Source: Candidatus Sphingomonas phytovorans (lineage in GTDB: Bacteria; Pseudomonadota; Alphaproteobacteria; Sphingomonadales; Sphingomonadaceae). From it: a stretch of DNA of 64,000 nt. Below the pieces are notes generated by a model. It ran no database searches, was not told the DNA's origin, and saw only the letters and a program-made list of their open reading frames with translations. Shown here in pieces: positions 1-9,091 of the stretch. A program made the translations under genes and the position numbers. The stretch spans positions 498,501 through 562,500 of the forward strand of contig CP119314.1 of the NCBI GenBank assembly GCA_029202385.1, given 5' to 3'. Every line of letters begins with the position of its first letter. Position 1 is the first letter of the stretch.

Positions 1-342
1 GCCGCCACGAAGATTCCGGCGTTCGGTGAGGTCCACATATGTCTCCGAAAAGTCGTATCGTCAGGCGGCGGGGGAGGTGGTGGCACGGTATCGGCGGAGA
101 TAGCGCGTCACCGGATCGCGAAGTCCATGACTACGAACTACCGGGAGGCTTAATTGGCTCCATGTACCCGTCATCAGAAACGCGGCCCACCAATTCGGGC
201 ACCGTTCGTTTCGGCGAAATCGGAAGAGTCACGCGCGATCGGCCACAGGTTCGATCCGACGTCGATTTTAGCGGCCCGGGGATTGCATCACGCGATTTAA
301 CCGGGAAGAAATGTCGTCATTCGTACAACATGGGAGTTCTTC
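1..342. other. upstream region with no supported gene
   Basis: I see no convincing gene here. A 104-codon plus-strand reading frame (39-353) has arginine- and serine-rich low-information sequence, no recognisable domain and overlaps the start of the peptidase gene. The region presumably holds the peptidase promoter and the end of an upstream gene outside the window, but I could not identify either. Confidence 0.4.
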
Positions 343-1989
343 GTGACCAATAAGCCTCTCGCGCTTGTTCTTGCCGCCGGCGTCATCCTCGCTCCTGCCG
401 CGAGCGCAGCGCAGGACAGTCCCGCGCGCGACAAGAGTGCAGCCACATCCAATGCCGACAAGATGAAGAACGAGGCGGAGGCAGCCTGGGCCAACGCGCC
501 CGTCGCCGAAACAGAGACGACTCATCGCGATGCCGTCACCATCGAGGGGCGTCGCTACGCTTATACCGCTTCGGCCGGCACGCTGACGATCCGCGATATC
601 GAGGGGAAGCCGACCGCCTCGATGTTCTACACCGCCTATACGCTCGATGGGGTGAAGCCGGGGACGAAACGACCGGTCACCTTCCTCTACAATGGTGGGC
701 CGGGCAGCCCATCCTTCTGGCTTCGCATGGGGTCGTTCGCGCCGATCCGTCTTCGTACGACCAATCCCGAATTCATCCGGCCTGCGCCCTATGATGTCGG
801 CCCCAATCCGGATTCGCTGCTCGACAAGACCGATCTCGTCTTTCTCGATGCGATCGGTACCGGTTATTCGCGCCCGCTGGGTGATATGAAGCCTGCCCAG
901 TTCTACGGTGTCGACGAGGACGTCGATGCCTTCGCCAAGGGGATCATCCGGTACGTCACCAAATATGGCCGCTGGATGAGCCCGAAATTCCTGCTTGGCG
1001 AAAGCTATGGGACCTTGCGCTCGGGCGCGCTCGCTTATCAGTTGCAGGATCGCGGCATGGCGTTGAACGGCGTCGTGCTGCTGTCGTCGATCATGAACTA
1101 TGGCTATCGCCAGCCGGGGCTCGACCAGGTCTATCTCAACTACCTGCCCAGCTATGCAGCGACCGCCTGGTATCATAACCGGCTGCAGAACCGGCCTGCC
1201 GACGTCGCCACGATCGTTGCACGGGCGCGGGCCTTTGCCACGGGACCCTATATGTCCGCGCTTGCCAAGGGGCAGTCGATTTCGGACGCAGAGCGCGATC
1301 AGGTCGCCGATCAGATGAGCCAGTTGATCGGCCTGTCTCCCGAATTCATCAAGCGCGCGAACCTCCGGATCGACCTGGCTCGGTTCCAGAAGGAATTGCT
1401 GCGCGGGGAGGCGCGGACGGTTGGCCGGTTCGACTCGCGTTACACCGGCATCGATACCGACGCGGCGGGCGAGCGGCCGGAGACTGACGCATCGTCCGAC
1501 GCGATCTCGGGTGCGTACATCGCCTCATTCCACGATTATCTCTCGACCACGCTCGGCTACAAGACCGACTTGCCCTATCGCCTCTCCGCGCGCGATGCGG
1601 CTGGTTTCACCTGGAACTGGAAGCATGAGGGGCCCGGCCGTGGCCAGGGCCAGAACAACCCCAACACCGCCGTCGACCTGGGTGCTGCGATGCGGAGCAA
1701 CCCGTACCTCAAGGTGCTGTCGATGAACGGCTATTACGACATGGCGACGCCATTCTTCGGGACCGAAAACGACCTGGGGCACATGATGCTTGAAAGGTCG
1801 CAGCAGGCGAACCTGCAATTCACTTATTATCCCGCCGGTCACATGACCTATCTGAACCCGGCTGCGTTGCGCCAGATGAAGATCGATCTGTCGCGCTGGT
1901 ACGACGAGGCGGTCAGCGACGCCCGCTCCGCAACGCCGCCCGTTCCGCCAACGAACAGCGCGGCGGAAACGAGCCCGGTGGCGAATTGA
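343..1989 (+). CDS. S10 family serine carboxypeptidase-like peptidase
   Basis: A 548-residue exported peptidase of the S10 (serine carboxypeptidase) family, expected to remove C-terminal residues from peptides in the periplasm. Visible features are an N-terminal signal peptide (MTNKPLALVLAAGV, Ala-rich cleavage region near residue 23), the oxyanion-type motif NGGPGSPSFW near residue 112, the nucleophile motif GESYG near residue 220, an Asp in NGYYD near residue 465 and the His in GHMTYL near residue 500, so the Ser-Asp-His triad is complete. It stands alone and ends in a strong hairpin at 1998-2039. Substrate is unknown. Confidence 0.9.
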   Translation: MTNKPLALVLAAGVILAPAASAAQDSPARDKSAATSNADKMKNEAEAAWANAPVAETETTHRDAVTIEGRRYAYTASAGTLTIRDIEGKPTASMFYTAYTLDGVKPGTKRPVTFLYNGGPGSPSFWLRMGSFAPIRLRTTNPEFIRPAPYDVGPNPDSLLDKTDLVFLDAIGTGYSRPLGDMKPAQFYGVDEDVDAFAKGIIRYVTKYGRWMSPKFLLGESYGTLRSGALAYQLQDRGMALNGVVLLSSIMNYGYRQPGLDQVYLNYLPSYAATAWYHNRLQNRPADVATIVARARAFATGPYMSALAKGQSISDAERDQVADQMSQLIGLSPEFIKRANLRIDLARFQKELLRGEARTVGRFDSRYTGIDTDAAGERPETDASSDAISGAYIASFHDYLSTTLGYKTDLPYRLSARDAAGFTWNWKHEGPGRGQGQNNPNTAVDLGAAMRSNPYLKVLSMNGYYDMATPFFGTENDLGHMMLERSQQANLQFTYYPAGHMTYLNPAALRQMKIDLSRWYDEAVSDARSATPPVPPTNSAAETSPVAN

Positions 1990-1997
1990 ACCGGTGG

Positions 1998-2039
1998 CGG
2001 CGGGGTGATGCGCTGGCTTTGCAGCGCATCACCCCGCCG
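1998..2039 (+). terminator. hairpin after the S10 peptidase gene
   Basis: A perfect 18-bp inverted repeat (arms 1998-2015 and 2022-2039, loop GCTTTG) begins 9 bases after the peptidase stop codon. There is no following T run, so it may act as a weak or Rho-assisted terminator or as mRNA 3'-end protection. Confidence 0.6.
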
Positions 2040-2093
2040 TCCGGTATCCTGTGAAAGCTTGCGCGACGTTGCCGGCTGAGCGACAGCGCGATC

Positions 2094-2525
2094 ATGTCGG
2101 AACGCCTCGAACTCACCCTGCGCGAAGCGATCTCCACGGACGCGCCCGCGATCATCGCGCTTTGGCAAGCCTGTGGCCTTACCCGCCCATGGAACGACCC
2201 ACAGGCGGATTTCGCCCAGGCGGTCGCCGGCCCGACCTCGACGATCCTGGTGGTGGAGCAGGAACGGGTGCTTGCCGGCTCGGTCATGGTCGGTTTCGAC
2301 GGACATCGTGGCTGGGTCTATTATGTGGCGGTGGCGCCCGATCATCGTCGGAACGGCCTAGGGCGCACGTTGATGGATTCGGCGGAGGTCTGGCTCCGCG
2401 CTCGGGGCGCTCCCAAGATCCAGCTCATGGTGCGCGACGACAATCACGCCGCGCTCGGTTTCTACGAAGCACTCGGGCTCGAACGGCAAAAGGTCGTGAC
2501 GCTCGGCAAATTCCTGAAGGATTGA
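2094..2525 (+). CDS. GNAT family N-acetyltransferase (YpeA-like)
   Basis: A 143-residue single-domain GNAT acetyltransferase. The acetyl-CoA binding signature is visible as VAVAPDHRRNGLGRTLM (residues about 82-98), preceded by the beta-strand GWVYYVAV, and the C-terminal LMVRDDNHAALGFYEALGL matches the conserved end of motif B in YpeA-type acetyltransferases. The substrate cannot be read from sequence. The next gene (ArsC-like) starts 5 bases after the stop, so the two are probably cotranscribed. Confidence 0.85.
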   Translation: MSERLELTLREAISTDAPAIIALWQACGLTRPWNDPQADFAQAVAGPTSTILVVEQERVLAGSVMVGFDGHRGWVYYVAVAPDHRRNGLGRTLMDSAEVWLRARGAPKIQLMVRDDNHAALGFYEALGLERQKVVTLGKFLKD

Positions 2526-2530
2526 AGGCA

Positions 2531-2881
2531 ATGGCGGCGACGCTCTACGGCATCAAGAATTGCGACACGATGAAGAAGGCCTGGACCTGGCTCGACGCGC
2601 ATGGTGTCGCTTATGATTTTCACGACTATAAAAAAGCAGGGATCGACGAGGCGACCGTGCGCCGCTGGGCAGGGCAGGTGGGCTGGGAAGTGCTGCTCAA
2701 CCGCGCCGGGACCACTTTCCGCGCGCTCTCCGACGCCGACAAGGCGGATATCGGGGAAGACAAGGCGATCGCGCTGATGTTGGCCAACCCGTCGATGATC
2801 AAGCGCCCGGTGCTTGATACCGGCAGCAAGCTGCTGGTCGGGTTCAAGCCGGACACCTATGATATGGCAGGGCTTGGATAG
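2531..2881 (+). CDS. ArsC/Spx-family thioredoxin-fold reductase (YffB-like)
   Basis: A 116-residue thioredoxin-fold protein of the ArsC family, YffB/Spx-like branch. The N-terminus carries the single-Cys motif KNCDTMKKA (Cys11), followed by WLDAHGVAYDFHDYKK and the conserved C-terminal SMIKRPVL loop that positions the glutathione/substrate site in ArsC proteins. I chose the ATG at 2531 because it gives the canonical N-terminus; a longer frame upstream overlaps the acetyltransferase and is spurious. An arsenate-detoxification role is not supported by context (no ars genes nearby). Confidence 0.85.
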   Translation: MAATLYGIKNCDTMKKAWTWLDAHGVAYDFHDYKKAGIDEATVRRWAGQVGWEVLLNRAGTTFRALSDADKADIGEDKAIALMLANPSMIKRPVLDTGSKLLVGFKPDTYDMAGLG

Positions 2882-2895
2882 CAGGAGGACCGATC

Positions 2896-3177
2896 ATGCC
2901 GACCGCGCGCTGGAACGGGGCGGTCATCGCCGAATCCGATGATACGGTGGTGGTCGAGGGCAATCACTATTTCCCGCCAGAAAGCGTCAATGAAGCGCTG
3001 CTCGAGGCAAGCGCATCGCGTACTCGTTGCCCATGGAAGGGAGAGGCGAGCTACAAGTCGATCGTCGTCGATGGAAAGCGCAATCCGGACGCGGTCTGGT
3101 TCTATCCCGATCCCTTGCCCGCTGCGGCCGAGATCAGGGGGCGGTTCGCGTTCTGGAAGGGCGTGACGGTCGAATAG
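2896..3177 (+). CDS. DUF427 domain protein
   Basis: A 93-residue protein matching the DUF427 family over its full length: N-terminal RWNGAVIAESDDTVVVEGNHYFP, the central CPWKGEASYKSI and the YPDPLPAA...GRFAFWKGV C-terminus are family landmarks. A GCAGGAGGACC ribosome-binding site precedes the ATG. It lies 14 bases after the reductase gene, completing a likely three-gene transcript. Biochemical function of the family is unknown. Confidence 0.85.
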   Translation: MPTARWNGAVIAESDDTVVVEGNHYFPPESVNEALLEASASRTRCPWKGEASYKSIVVDGKRNPDAVWFYPDPLPAAAEIRGRFAFWKGVTVE

Positions 3178-3325
3178 GGAAATATTGCGCTCGCTTGTTC
3201 TTCCTCGCGAATGATTGCGAAGCTTTCCGGATGCCTCTTCAACTAGGTCCGATTCAGTTCAAAATATTGCCATTTCAGCATAAAAGGCGCACCATCTCCG
3301 CCTCACCAATGGAGGGGAGCAGGTC

Positions 3326-3766
3326 ATGACAGAAGACGGCGAACAGCCACCTGTTTGGTACTATGTCGTTGGCGGCATACTCGCGCTGTGGAATGCGATC
3401 GGCTGCTATTTCTGCTATATGCAGTTCATCCACGGTCCCGAAGCGATGGGACCAGCGACTGAATATGATGTCGCGCTCTACGCAAGCCTGCCCGGCTGGT
3501 ATAATTATCTTTTCGCCCTCGCGGTCATCACGGGTCTGCTCGGCGCGATCGGCCTTCTGACCCGATCGCGCGCAGTCGGGATTCTTTTCATCGTCTCGCT
3601 GGTCGCGACGGTCATCCAGTTCGGTTATCTCTTCGCCGCCACCGATATCATCGCGCACAAGGGAGCAGGCATGGTGTTGCCCTTCCCGATCCTGATCATC
3701 GTGATCGGTGTCTTCTCGATCTGGTTCGCCGGGTTCGCGAAGAAGCGGGAATATCTGCGCCCCTGA
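3326..3766 (+). CDS. small four-helix membrane protein
   Basis: A 146-residue inner-membrane protein with four predicted helices (about residues 11-35, 57-79, 84-105 and 115-137) and a short charged C-terminus. It starts after GGAGGGGAGCAGGTC. I do not recognise a functional family. It is convergent with the XRE regulator gene and the two share a hairpin at 3780-3803. Confidence 0.7.
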   Translation: MTEDGEQPPVWYYVVGGILALWNAIGCYFCYMQFIHGPEAMGPATEYDVALYASLPGWYNYLFALAVITGLLGAIGLLTRSRAVGILFIVSLVATVIQFGYLFAATDIIAHKGAGMVLPFPILIIVIGVFSIWFAGFAKKREYLRP

Positions 3767-3779
3767 AGGCCAATGCCGG

Positions 3780-3803
3780 GTGGGAGGATGTCACTCCTCC
3801 CAC
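3780..3803. terminator. bidirectional hairpin between convergent genes
   Basis: A perfect 9-bp stem (GTGGGAGGA / TCCTCCCAC, loop TGTCAC) straddles the stop codon of the minus-strand XRE gene and lies just after the stop of the plus-strand membrane protein. Its position between convergent genes suggests a two-way terminator. Confidence 0.55.
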
Positions 3804-4003
3804 TGGAACACCTCGTCGAGCGGCTTGCCGAACACCCGGGCGATACGGAACGCTGCCTCGAGCGACGGGGAGTATTTCCCGGCTTCGATCGCGGCGATCG
3901 TTTGCCGCGTCATCCCGATGCGCGCGCCGAGATCGGCCTGGGTCATCTCCCCCGCCATGAAGCGCAGGGTGCGGATCTGGTTGGCGATCGGGGTGCTAGC
4001 CAT
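3791..4003 (-). CDS. small XRE-family HTH regulator
   Basis: A 70-residue DNA-binding protein consisting almost only of a Cro/C1-type HTH: IRTLRFMAGEMTQADLGARIGMTRQTIAAIEAGKYSPSLEAAFRIARVFGKPLDEVF. The motif TRQTIAAIEAGKYSPS is typical of the small stand-alone regulators that sit next to membrane proteins. I chose the ATG at 4003 over an upstream one because it gives the canonical N-terminus. It lies downstream of the membrane protein gene 4099-4563 on the same strand, a common regulator/membrane-partner pairing; the target is unknown. Confidence 0.8.
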   Translation of the reverse strand: MASTPIANQIRTLRFMAGEMTQADLGARIGMTRQTIAAIEAGKYSPSLEAAFRIARVFGKPLDEVFQWEE

Positions 4004-4097
4004 GCTGGTCCTGGCGACGGGCAAGGTTGCGGGCAACGTTGACGGCGCCGTGCCGCAGCACCACGCCCGCGCCGTTCATGCTCGATTGCCTCGTCAT
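3996..4097 (-). CDS. possible 33-residue micro-ORF
   Basis: An ATG one base after the stop of the upstream membrane protein gene opens a 33-codon frame ending at TAG 3996-3998, overlapping the XRE start by 8 bases. The tight spacing on both sides suggests translational coupling, but the peptide (MTRQSSMNGAGVV...) shows no motif, so it may be only a coupling device or chance. Confidence 0.25.
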   Translation of the reverse strand: MTRQSSMNGAGVVLRHGAVNVARNLARRQDQHG

Positions 4098-4098
4098 C

Positions 4099-4563
4099 TC
4101 AACTCCCCCGGCGATAGAGAAACAGCAAGGTGCCGGCACGCACCAGTTCGGCGAGCACGAGCGCCAGCAGCAGCACGTTGCTGATCACGATCGGTACCAG
4201 CGTGTCCGGCTTGCCGGCCAGCCAGGCCGGCGCGGTGGCAATGGTCAGCGGCGCGACCACGGTAAGGGTCGCCACCAGCGCGCTCAGCGTGATGAAGGCA
4301 GGTCGATAGGCCAGCAGCGCGAATTCCCGGTCCCGGTCGTCTGCCGGCGCGCCGGCCTCTTTCGGGGACATGATCGACAATATGATTGCCACCACGATCT
4401 GGACCACGGTCAGCGCGATCACCGCGAGGATGAAATTACCCAACTCCGTGCCGACATTGAAGCTCGGTCCTTCGATCGCCCGCACGAATCCCCGGAAATA
4501 CCAGCCCCAGATCACGACCGTCGCCATGACCGATCCCCACATCATCCTTTCCCGAAACGCCAT
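4099..4563 (-). CDS. four-helix membrane protein paired with XRE regulator
   Basis: A 154-residue integral membrane protein with four hydrophobic segments (residues about 8-28, 42-66, 90-110 and 124-150). The ATG at 4563 follows GGAGGATCAG, a good ribosome-binding site, and excludes a spurious upstream extension across panB. The polar linker PKEAGAPADDRDREFALLAYRP lies between helices 2 and 3. No catalytic motif is visible. Gene order with the XRE regulator suggests the pair is co-regulated. Confidence 0.75.
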   Translation of the reverse strand: MAFRERMMWGSVMATVVIWGWYFRGFVRAIEGPSFNVGTELGNFILAVIALTVVQIVVAIILSIMSPKEAGAPADDRDREFALLAYRPAFITLSALVATLTVVAPLTIATAPAWLAGKPDTLVPIVISNVLLLALVLAELVRAGTLLFLYRRGS

Positions 4564-4698
4564 CTGATCCTCCAGCGTCAAATCAATGTGACATAATGTA
4601 TAGAATATTTTACATTGAGTCGAGCTAGGCAAACATTGCGCTGGCGCGGGCATATGCGGTGGCTGGCTTCCCCGATGTTGCGGCGCTAACAGCGGCGC

Positions 4699-5559
4699 AT
4701 GTCCACGACCTTCACGATCGATACCTCGACCAGCCGCGCGAATCCGACGCCGGCTCCGATGAAGCGGCTCACCATCCCGGCCTTGCGCAAGGCCAAGGGC
4801 GGCACGCCGCTGGTGATGCTCACCGCCTATACGGTGCGTACCGCGCAACTGCTCGATCCGCATTGCGATCTGCTGCTGGTCGGGGACAGCCTTGGCCAGG
4901 TGGTCTATGGTTTGCCGTCGACGGTGCCCGTCACGCTTGACATGATGGCGGCGCACGGTGCCGCGGTGGTGCGCGGCAGCTATCACTCGGTCGTCATCAT
5001 CGACATGCCGTTCGGCAGCTATGAGGCATCCCCTGAAAAGGCGTTCGAAAACGCCGCCTGGCTGCTCAAGCAGACCGGCGCTGCCGGCGTGAAGATGGAA
5101 GGCGGCGAGGCGATGGCGCCGACGGTCCGCTTCCTGGTGGAGCGTGGCATCCCGGTGATGGGCCATGTCGGCCTCACGCCCCAGGCGGTGAACGTGCTCG
5201 GTGGCTACGGTGCGCGCGGTCGCACGCCTGAGGAAGCGGCGAAGATCGTGGCCGATGCGGTCGCGATCGCCGATGCGGGCGCCTTCTCCATCGTGATCGA
5301 GGGCGTGGTCGAACCGATTGCGATCGAGATCACGCGGAAGGTGGCGTGCCCGACCATCGGCATCGGGGCTTCGGCGCTGTGCGACGGGCAGGTGCTGGTG
5401 GCTGAGGACATGCTCGGCATGTTCGAGCGCACGGCGCGTTTCGTGAAGCGCTTCGACGACTTGTCCGGCCGCATTTCCGCCGCGGTTGAAACCTATGCCG
5501 CTGATGTCAGATCCCGCAGCTTTCCGGGTCCGGAGCAGACTTACGCACCCAAGGATTGA
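4699..5559 (+). CDS. panB: 3-methyl-2-oxobutanoate hydroxymethyltransferase
   Basis: PanB transfers a hydroxymethyl group from methylenetetrahydrofolate to 2-ketoisovalerate, giving ketopantoate, the first committed step of pantothenate/CoA biosynthesis in the cytoplasm. The 286-residue TIM-barrel enzyme shows the family signatures [39 protein letters not shown] (metal-binding Asp), [39 protein letters not shown] and the catalytic-Glu region [11 protein letters not shown]. The first ~20 residues before [14 protein letters not shown] are an unconserved extension, so translation could begin at the internal Met near 4759. No other pan gene is adjacent. Confidence 0.97.
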   Translation: MSTTFTIDTSTSRANPTPAPMKRLTIPALRKAKGGTPLVMLTAYTVRTAQLLDPHCDLLLVGDSLGQVVYGLPSTVPVTLDMMAAHGAAVVRGSYHSVVIIDMPFGSYEASPEKAFENAAWLLKQTGAAGVKMEGGEAMAPTVRFLVERGIPVMGHVGLTPQAVNVLGGYGARGRTPEEAAKIVADAVAIADAGAFSIVIEGVVEPIAIEITRKVACPTIGIGASALCDGQVLVAEDMLGMFERTARFVKRFDDLSGRISAAVETYAADVRSRSFPGPEQTYAPKD

Positions 5560-5615
5560 TCCTTCCGTTTGTACGCGGCCATCGCTAAGGTCCGCCCCTT
5601 TCCAGCCTTCGCCCC

Positions 5616-6329
5616 ATGGAGCATCCCTTGGCCGTTAAGCCGAATACCGACGAAGCATTTCTGCGTGAGGTGGACGAGGAGCTTCGCCGCGATCAGCTCG
5701 CGAGCATGTGGACGCGTTACGGGCGCTGGCTGATCGTCGCGATCGTCGCCGGCCTCGCCGCGTTTGGCGGTTTCCTCTATTGGGAATATCACAGCGCGCA
5801 GGTTGCTGGCGAGCAGGGCGAGAAGCTTCAGGTCGTCTATGACGAACTGGCCGCGCAGAAGGTCGGCAGCGCTGAGAAGGGCCTGGTCGAACTCGCCGGC
5901 TCGAGTGTCGGGGGATATCGCGCGCTGGCGCTGTTCACTCAGGCTGACCTGCTGCTGCAGAAGGAAGATCTGAAGGCCGCCGCCGCCAAGTTCGCCGCGG
6001 TCGCTGGGGACGGCTCGGTCGGTCAGCCGCTGCGCGATCTGGCATTGATCCGCCAGACCGCCGCCGAGTTCGATACGCTCAAGCCCGATGTCGTCGTCAA
6101 CCGGCTGCGGCCGCTGGCGGTGAAGGGCAATCCCTGGTTCGGCAGCGCGGGCGAGCTCGTCGGCGCCGCCTATCTTCAAATGAACAAGCCCGATCTCGCG
6201 GCGCCGCTTTTCGGGCAGATCGCCCGGGACGAGACGGTCCCCGACACGATCCGTCAACGCGCGGTTCAGATCGCTGGCACCATGGGCATCGACGCGGTCG
6301 GCCCGGTTGAGGAAAAGAAAGCGCAATGA
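5616..6329 (+). CDS. YfgM-like membrane-anchored TPR protein
   Basis: A 237-residue protein with a short cytoplasmic N-terminus (EAFLREVDEELRRDQLASMWTRYG), one transmembrane helix (residues about 35-55, WLIVAIVAGLAAFGGFLYWEY) and a periplasmic tetratricopeptide-like domain with Ala-rich helical repeats. This matches the YfgM/TPR_21 family, an ancillary SecYEG-associated factor. The stop overlaps the bamB start (ATGA), as in the widespread yfgM-bamB-der operon, which supports the call. Translation could also start at the downstream TTG (LAVKPNTDE). Confidence 0.88.
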   Translation: MEHPLAVKPNTDEAFLREVDEELRRDQLASMWTRYGRWLIVAIVAGLAAFGGFLYWEYHSAQVAGEQGEKLQVVYDELAAQKVGSAEKGLVELAGSSVGGYRALALFTQADLLLQKEDLKAAAAKFAAVAGDGSVGQPLRDLALIRQTAAEFDTLKPDVVVNRLRPLAVKGNPWFGSAGELVGAAYLQMNKPDLAAPLFGQIARDETVPDTIRQRAVQIAGTMGIDAVGPVEEKKAQ

Positions 6330-7651
6330 TGTACAAGAACCGGGCGGTGCTGGCGTGCGCCGCGCTCCTCGCGCTCAGCGGCTGCGGGATATTCAAGGGC
6401 GGCGGCAAGAAGACGCCGGTATTGGGCGATCGCGTGCCGATCCTCATGTCCGAGAGCGAAGTGACGTCCGACAAGTCGCTGGCAGACGTCCAGGTCCTGC
6501 TGCCCGCACCCGAAGTCAATGAAAACTGGGCGCAACCCGGCGGCAGCGCCGACAAGTCGATGGGACAGCTCGCGCTGGGCGCCACGCTGACTCGGGCATG
6601 GACCGCCTCGGTCGATGGAGGCTCCAACCGCCAGCGGCTCGGCGCGGCACCGGTGATCGCCGATGGCCGGCTCTATGCGATGGACGTGGACGCCAATGTC
6701 CACGCCTTCACCGCTGACACTGGCTCGCAGGTCTGGACGACCAACATCTCCAAGAACGAGAAGAAGACCCGCAGCGCTCGTTTCGGCGGCGGTGTCAGCT
6801 ACGACAACGGCAAGGTCTATGCGACCGACGGCCTGGGTGACGTGGTGGCGCTCGATGCGAAGACCGGTGCTGAAGTCTGGCGCGTCAAGCCGGGTGGCCC
6901 GCTGCGCGGTTCCCCGACGATCGACAATGACAATCTTTATGTGCTGACCCAGGACAATCAGCTGTTCGCGCTGTCCAAGGCCAATGGTTCCGTCGCCTGG
7001 ACCCAGTCTGGCTCGCTGGAGACGCAGGGCGTGTTCGGTGTCGCGGCGCCGGCGGTAGGGCAGGGTACGGTCATTGCCGGCTTCTCCTCGGGCGAGCTCA
7101 ACGCCTATCGGTACGAGAATGGTCGCACGCTATGGCAGGACGCGCTGTCGCGCTCAAGCATCTCCACTTCCGTGTCATCGCTTGCCGATATCGACGCATC
7201 GCCGGTCATCGATCGCGGCCTGGTTTTCGCGGTTGGCCAGGGCGGCCGCACCGTCGCGCTTGAGATCGTCTCCGGCCAGCGTATCTGGGAACAGAATTTC
7301 GCCGGCATCTCGACCCCCTGGGTCGCGGGCGAATGGTTGTTCCTGGTCACTGACGACGCCCGGCTCGTGTGCCTTGCCCGCGCGACTGGCAAGGTGCGCT
7401 GGATTCAGCAGCTCCGCCACTTTGGCAGCGAGAAGAAGAAAAAGAACCCGATCACCTGGTATGGCCCGGTGCTCGCGGGCAACCGCCTGATCCTGACCAA
7501 CTCGCGCGGCGAGATCGTCTCCGCGTCGCCCGACAGCGGCGAAGTCGGAACGGTGATCGAAGGGGGCAAGGCCTATAACCTGCCGCCGGTCGTGGCCAAT
7601 TCCACCCTGTATGTGCTCGATCAGAAGGGCCGGATCTCGGCTTATCGCTGA
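6326..7651 (+). CDS. bamB: outer-membrane assembly lipoprotein BamB (PQQ-type beta-propeller)
   Basis: A 441-residue lipoprotein component of the BAM complex that folds beta-barrels into the outer membrane. The signal peptide ends in a lipobox, LLALSGCGIF, with the lipidated Cys near residue 20. The rest is an eight-bladed PQQ-like propeller: repeated Trp-docking strands such as GSQVWTTNI, GAEVWRVKPGG, GSVAWTQSG, GRTLWQDAL, GQRIWEQNF and GKVRWIQQL are visible. It overlaps the upstream TPR gene by 4 bases (ATGA) and is followed by der, the common bamB-der order. Confidence 0.93.
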   Translation: MMYKNRAVLACAALLALSGCGIFKGGGKKTPVLGDRVPILMSESEVTSDKSLADVQVLLPAPEVNENWAQPGGSADKSMGQLALGATLTRAWTASVDGGSNRQRLGAAPVIADGRLYAMDVDANVHAFTADTGSQVWTTNISKNEKKTRSARFGGGVSYDNGKVYATDGLGDVVALDAKTGAEVWRVKPGGPLRGSPTIDNDNLYVLTQDNQLFALSKANGSVAWTQSGSLETQGVFGVAAPAVGQGTVIAGFSSGELNAYRYENGRTLWQDALSRSSISTSVSSLADIDASPVIDRGLVFAVGQGGRTVALEIVSGQRIWEQNFAGISTPWVAGEWLFLVTDDARLVCLARATGKVRWIQQLRHFGSEKKKKNPITWYGPVLAGNRLILTNSRGEIVSASPDSGEVGTVIEGGKAYNLPPVVANSTLYVLDQKGRISAYR

Positions 7652-7665
7652 TCGCGACGCCTGCT

Positions 7666-7696
7666 TCGTCGCCCCGGCACGACTCCGGGGTGACGA
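7666..7696. terminator. 12-bp hairpin between bamB and der
   Basis: Arms TCGTCGCCCCGG (7666-7677) and CCGGGGTGACGA (7685-7696) pair over 12 bp with one G-T wobble and a 7-nt loop. It follows the bamB stop and precedes the der start. The sequence also resembles short hairpin repeats scattered through sphingomonad intergenic DNA, so it may be a repeat rather than a dedicated terminator. Confidence 0.45.
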
Positions 7697-7723
7697 ACGC
7701 GGCATAGCAGGGTAAGGCGCGCC

Positions 7724-9091
7724 ATGCCCAATCTTCCCGTGGTCGCGATCATCGGCCGGCCCAACGTCGGCAAATCGACACTGTTCAACCGCCTCGTCGG
7801 CAAGAAGCTCGCGCTGGTCGACGATCGTCCTGGCGTCACGCGCGACCGGCGGGAGGGCGATGCGACCCTGGTCGGCCTGGAATTCCGGGTCATCGATACC
7901 GCCGGTTATGAAGATCAGGATGCGGCATCGTTGCCCGGCCGGATGCGCGCCCAGACCGAGGCCGCCGTGGCGCAGGCCGATGTCGCGCTGTTCCTGATCG
8001 ATGCCCGTGCCGGCCTAGTCCCGCTGGACGAGGAAATCGCACGCTGGCTGCGCGGTTCGAAGACCCCCGTTGTCCTGGTCGCCAACAAGGCCGAGGGCCG
8101 GGCCGGCGAAAGCGGCATCCTCGAATCGCTGTCGCTCGGGTTCGGCGATCCCGTCGTGCTCTCGGCCGAGCATGGCGAAGGGTTGGTCGAGCTGTTCGAA
8201 GCGCTGCTTCCCCATGTCGAGCGTGATGAGGACGCCGAGGCTGCCGAGGAGGAAGAAGACAGCCTCGACGCGCCGCTGAAGCTTGCCATCATCGGCCGGC
8301 CCAATGCGGGAAAATCGACGCTGATCAATCGCATGCTTGGCGAGGAACGACTCATCACCGGCCCCGAGGCTGGGATCACCCGTGACTCCATCGCGATCGA
8401 CTGGACCTGGCACGATCCTGAAGGCGAGCCGCGCGCCGTCCGGCTGATCGACACCGCCGGTATGCGCAAGCGTGCCAATGTGCAGGATAAACTGGAAAAG
8501 CTGTCGGTCGCCGACGCGCTCCACGCGATCGACTTTGCCGAAGTGGTGGTGCTGCTGCTCGATGCGACGCGCGGGCTGGAAGCGCAGGATCTGCGCATCG
8601 CGGATGCTGCGCTGCAGGAAGGCCGGGCGCTGGTCGTTGCGATCAACAAATGGGATGTGGCGGAGAATGCCAGCAGCCTGTTCAACGGCATCCGCGGGGC
8701 GCTGGAAGAAGGGCTGTCGCAGGTGAAGGGCATTCCGGTGCTCACTGTTTCGGCAGCGACCGGCAAGGGCATTGACACGCTGGTGAAAGTCGCGTTCGAG
8801 ACGCGTGAGGCGTGGTCCCGCCGTATCGGCACCGGTGAACTCAATCGCTGGTTCGAGAAAGCGATCGAGGCCAATCCGCCGCCCGCGCCCGGTGGCAAGC
8901 GGATCAAGCTGCGCTATCTGACTCAGGCCAAGACCCGTCCGCCGGGCTTCGTGCTGTTCGGCACGCGTGTCGACCAGTTGCCGGCCAGTTATCAGCGCTA
9001 CCTGATCAACGGTATTCGGCGCGATCTCGGCTTCGGTGCGGTGCCTGTACGGCTGACCTTGCGCGCCCCGAAGAATCCGTTCGATCGCTAG
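7724..9091 (+). CDS. der: ribosome-assembly GTPase Der (EngA)
   Basis: Der is an essential tandem GTPase for 50S ribosomal subunit maturation. The 455-residue protein contains two G domains, each with its P loop (GRPNVGKST near residue 10 and GRPNAGKST near residue 191), DTAG switch II motifs (IDTAGYEDQ and IDTAGMRKR), NKAE and NKWD specificity motifs, an acidic linker between the domains (DEDAEAAEEEEDS) and the C-terminal KH-like domain starting around LNRWFEKAI. Length matches the family. Confidence 0.97.
   Translation: MPNLPVVAIIGRPNVGKSTLFNRLVGKKLALVDDRPGVTRDRREGDATLVGLEFRVIDTAGYEDQDAASLPGRMRAQTEAAVAQADVALFLIDARAGLVPLDEEIARWLRGSKTPVVLVANKAEGRAGESGILESLSLGFGDPVVLSAEHGEGLVELFEALLPHVERDEDAEAAEEEEDSLDAPLKLAIIGRPNAGKSTLINRMLGEERLITGPEAGITRDSIAIDWTWHDPEGEPRAVRLIDTAGMRKRANVQDKLEKLSVADALHAIDFAEVVVLLLDATRGLEAQDLRIADAALQEGRALVVAINKWDVAENASSLFNGIRGALEEGLSQVKGIPVLTVSAATGKGIDTLVKVAFETREAWSRRIGTGELNRWFEKAIEANPPPAPGGKRIKLRYLTQAKTRPPGFVLFGTRVDQLPASYQRYLINGIRRDLGFGAVPVRLTLRAPKNPFDR

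Noticed and set aside
39..353. 104-codon frame at the left edge of the window
   Set aside because: Low-information composition, no ribosome-binding site and overlap with the real peptidase start.
2051..2881. 276-codon frame joining the acetyltransferase region to the ArsC-like gene
   Set aside because: The first part is an out-of-frame reading of the GNAT gene; the ArsC-like protein starts at the ATG at 2531.
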